Shown here piece by piece: positions 7,184 to 7,488 of a stretch of 7,488 nt of DNA; within the stretch, counting starts at the first letter, position 1; each line of letters starts with the position of its first letter. A program made the position numbers and the translations under genes. This DNA is from JBDRNO01 sp043811005 (GTDB lineage Bacteria > Bacteroidota > Bacteroidia > NORP154), in the NCBI GenBank assembly GCA_043811005.1, contig JBDRNO010000005.1, positions 1-7,488 on the forward strand. The letters run 5' to 3'. The notes beneath the pieces are model-generated. The model did not search any database and was not told the DNA's origin. It was given only the letters and a program-made list of their open reading frames with translations.

Positions 7184-7211
7184 CCGTTATCTGTTATATG
7201 TTATTCGTTAT
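7184..7211. repeat. Four 7-bp tandem units with GTTAT core
   Basis: Units CCGTTAT, CTGTTAT, ATGTTAT and TCGTTAT follow without gaps, starting 2 nt after the stop of the second SprF-like gene. Two variable bases precede a fixed GTTAT. No function is visible. This opens the gene-free stretch 7182-7374. Confidence 0.7.
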
Positions 7212-7266
7212 TTGAGTCCCTACATACCATCAAAAACCCTATAATGTTTCAAAAATAAAAAAATGC

Positions 7267-7306
7267 ACTTTATGGACAGGCGCTAATTAGTGTCTGTCTC
7301 TAAAGT
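7267..7306 (+). terminator. 40-bp near-palindromic hairpin with flanking A- and T-tracts
   Basis: Two 20-nt arms meet at 7286/7287. Sixteen positions pair as Watson-Crick, three as G-U in plus-strand RNA (7282-7291, 7280-7293, 7274-7299), and one is mismatched (7273-7300). A run of seven A lies just upstream (7257-7263) and six T lie 7 nt downstream (7313-7318), a layout compatible with a bidirectional intrinsic terminator ending the adhesin-SprF unit. The T-tract is set slightly away from the stem, which weakens that reading. It may equally be a dispersed REP- or MITE-like repeat. Its sequence is unrelated to the palindrome at 4994-5033, although both are 40 bp. Confidence 0.55.
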
Positions 7307-7329
7307 CAAAGATTTTTTCAAAAATGGAA

Positions 7330-7364
7330 ATTTCAAATTTCAAATCCCAAATCTCAAATCTCAA
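7330..7364. repeat. Five 7-bp tandem units (ATTTCAA/ATCTCAA)
   Basis: Units ATTTCAA, ATTTCAA, ATCCCAA, ATCTCAA and ATCTCAA run without gaps just upstream of the last gene. From memory, similar CAAATTTCAAAT-type strings precede four-helix-bundle genes in other Bacteroidota; I could not check this. Confidence 0.75.
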
Positions 7365-7367
7365 AAA

Positions 7368-7388
7368 ATGAACTATGAAGTATGAAAG
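7368..7388 (+). repeat. Three 7-bp units each carrying an ATG
   Basis: ATGAACT, ATGAAGT and ATGAAAG follow each other, separated from the previous heptamer array by AAA. Because 7 is not a multiple of 3, the three ATGs lie in three different frames. The first (7368) opens a 5-codon ORF ending in TGA at 7383-7385, the second (7375) opens the four-helix-bundle-like frame, and the third (7382) opens another frame without a stop to the window end. Confidence 0.7.
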
Positions 7389-7488
7389 AGACCTTGGTGA
7401 AAGATTGCTGCAGTTTGCGGTGGATGTTATTCTGTATCTTCGTACAAACGCATCCTTGCCTCTATCCTCAACAAATTATCTACCCTAT
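7375..7488 (+). CDS. Possible four-helix-bundle (S23/IVS-like) protein, 3' partial
   Basis: Only 38 codons are visible before the window ends. The start MKYERDLGERLLQFAVDVILYLR resembles the first helix of the small four-helix-bundle proteins related to the 23S rRNA intervening-sequence protein, which are about 110-130 residues long and of unknown cellular role. After about residue 23 the sequence (TNASLPLSSTNYLPY) no longer looks like the family as I remember it, so a frameshift, a decayed copy or a diverged relative is possible. The ATG at 7375 is preferred over 7368, which stops after five codons, and over 7382, whose product is Cys-rich and unlike a known family. It is probably not part of the adhesin operon, being separated by a hairpin and about 190 nt. 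Confidence 0.45.
   Translation, partial: MKYERDLGERLLQFAVDVILYLRTNASLPLSSTNYLPY

Noticed and set aside
7237..7250. TATAAT-like sequence as a promoter for the last gene
   Set aside because: Bacteroidota promoters usually show TAnnTTTG with an upstream TTTG, and no such pair is present. It is also more than 100 nt upstream, with a hairpin in between.
1..7488. CRISPR array, tRNA, rRNA or complete insertion sequence
   Set aside because: No evenly spaced direct repeats with unique spacers, no tRNA- or rRNA-like sequence, and no transposase reading frame were seen.

Overview
The window reads as a stretch of a Bacteroidota chromosome. The evidence is a protein with a gliding-motility / type IX secretion (T9SS) type B C-terminal sorting domain, two PorP/SprF-family outer-membrane proteins, SprB-like repeats, A-rich leaders with no clear Shine-Dalgarno, and moderate to low GC. 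No taxon below phylum can be justified. All genes point rightward and both end genes are cut by the window edges.

Layout: (1) 3-1235 is the C-terminal 410 residues of a trimeric fibre-type surface protein: a collagen-like Gly-X-Y stalk, two VGIGT fibre motifs and a C-terminal S74 intramolecular chaperone/autoprotease domain. (2) After an 86-nt AT-rich gap with a small hairpin, 1322-4990 encodes a 1222-residue secreted modular adhesin: signal peptide, about 285 residues of probable beta-rich N-terminal region, three SprB-type repeats mixed with about seven Ig/PKD-like modules, and a type B (CHU_C) sorting domain. (3) A perfect 40-bp palindrome starts 3 nt after its stop. (4) 5055-6071 and 6123-7181 encode two tandem PorP/SprF paralogues, about two thirds identical by eye. 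(5) 7182-7374 has no convincing gene but holds 7-bp tandem repeats and a second, different 40-bp hairpin with A- and T-tracts on its flanks. (6) A small ORF starting at 7375 resembles the four-helix-bundle (S23/IVS) family and runs off the right end.

How the genes may work together: in Flavobacterium johnsoniae the type B adhesin SprB needs the neighbouring PorP/SprF-type protein SprF for secretion. Adhesin plus two SprF-like proteins here therefore looks like a substrate-plus-partner unit, with the partner duplicated. The upstream S74 fibre is a second surface protein with no visible T9SS sorting domain.

The least ordinary signals are small DNA structures rather than new enzymes. The two SprF-like genes share a 42-nt identical block over the signal peptide that contains a tandem 9-mer. 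The second paralogue has 30 extra in-frame nucleotides there with an imperfect dyad. There are two unrelated 40-bp hairpin repeats, and a heptamer array that places ATG in all three frames at the start of the last gene. I see no clear new multi-gene system.
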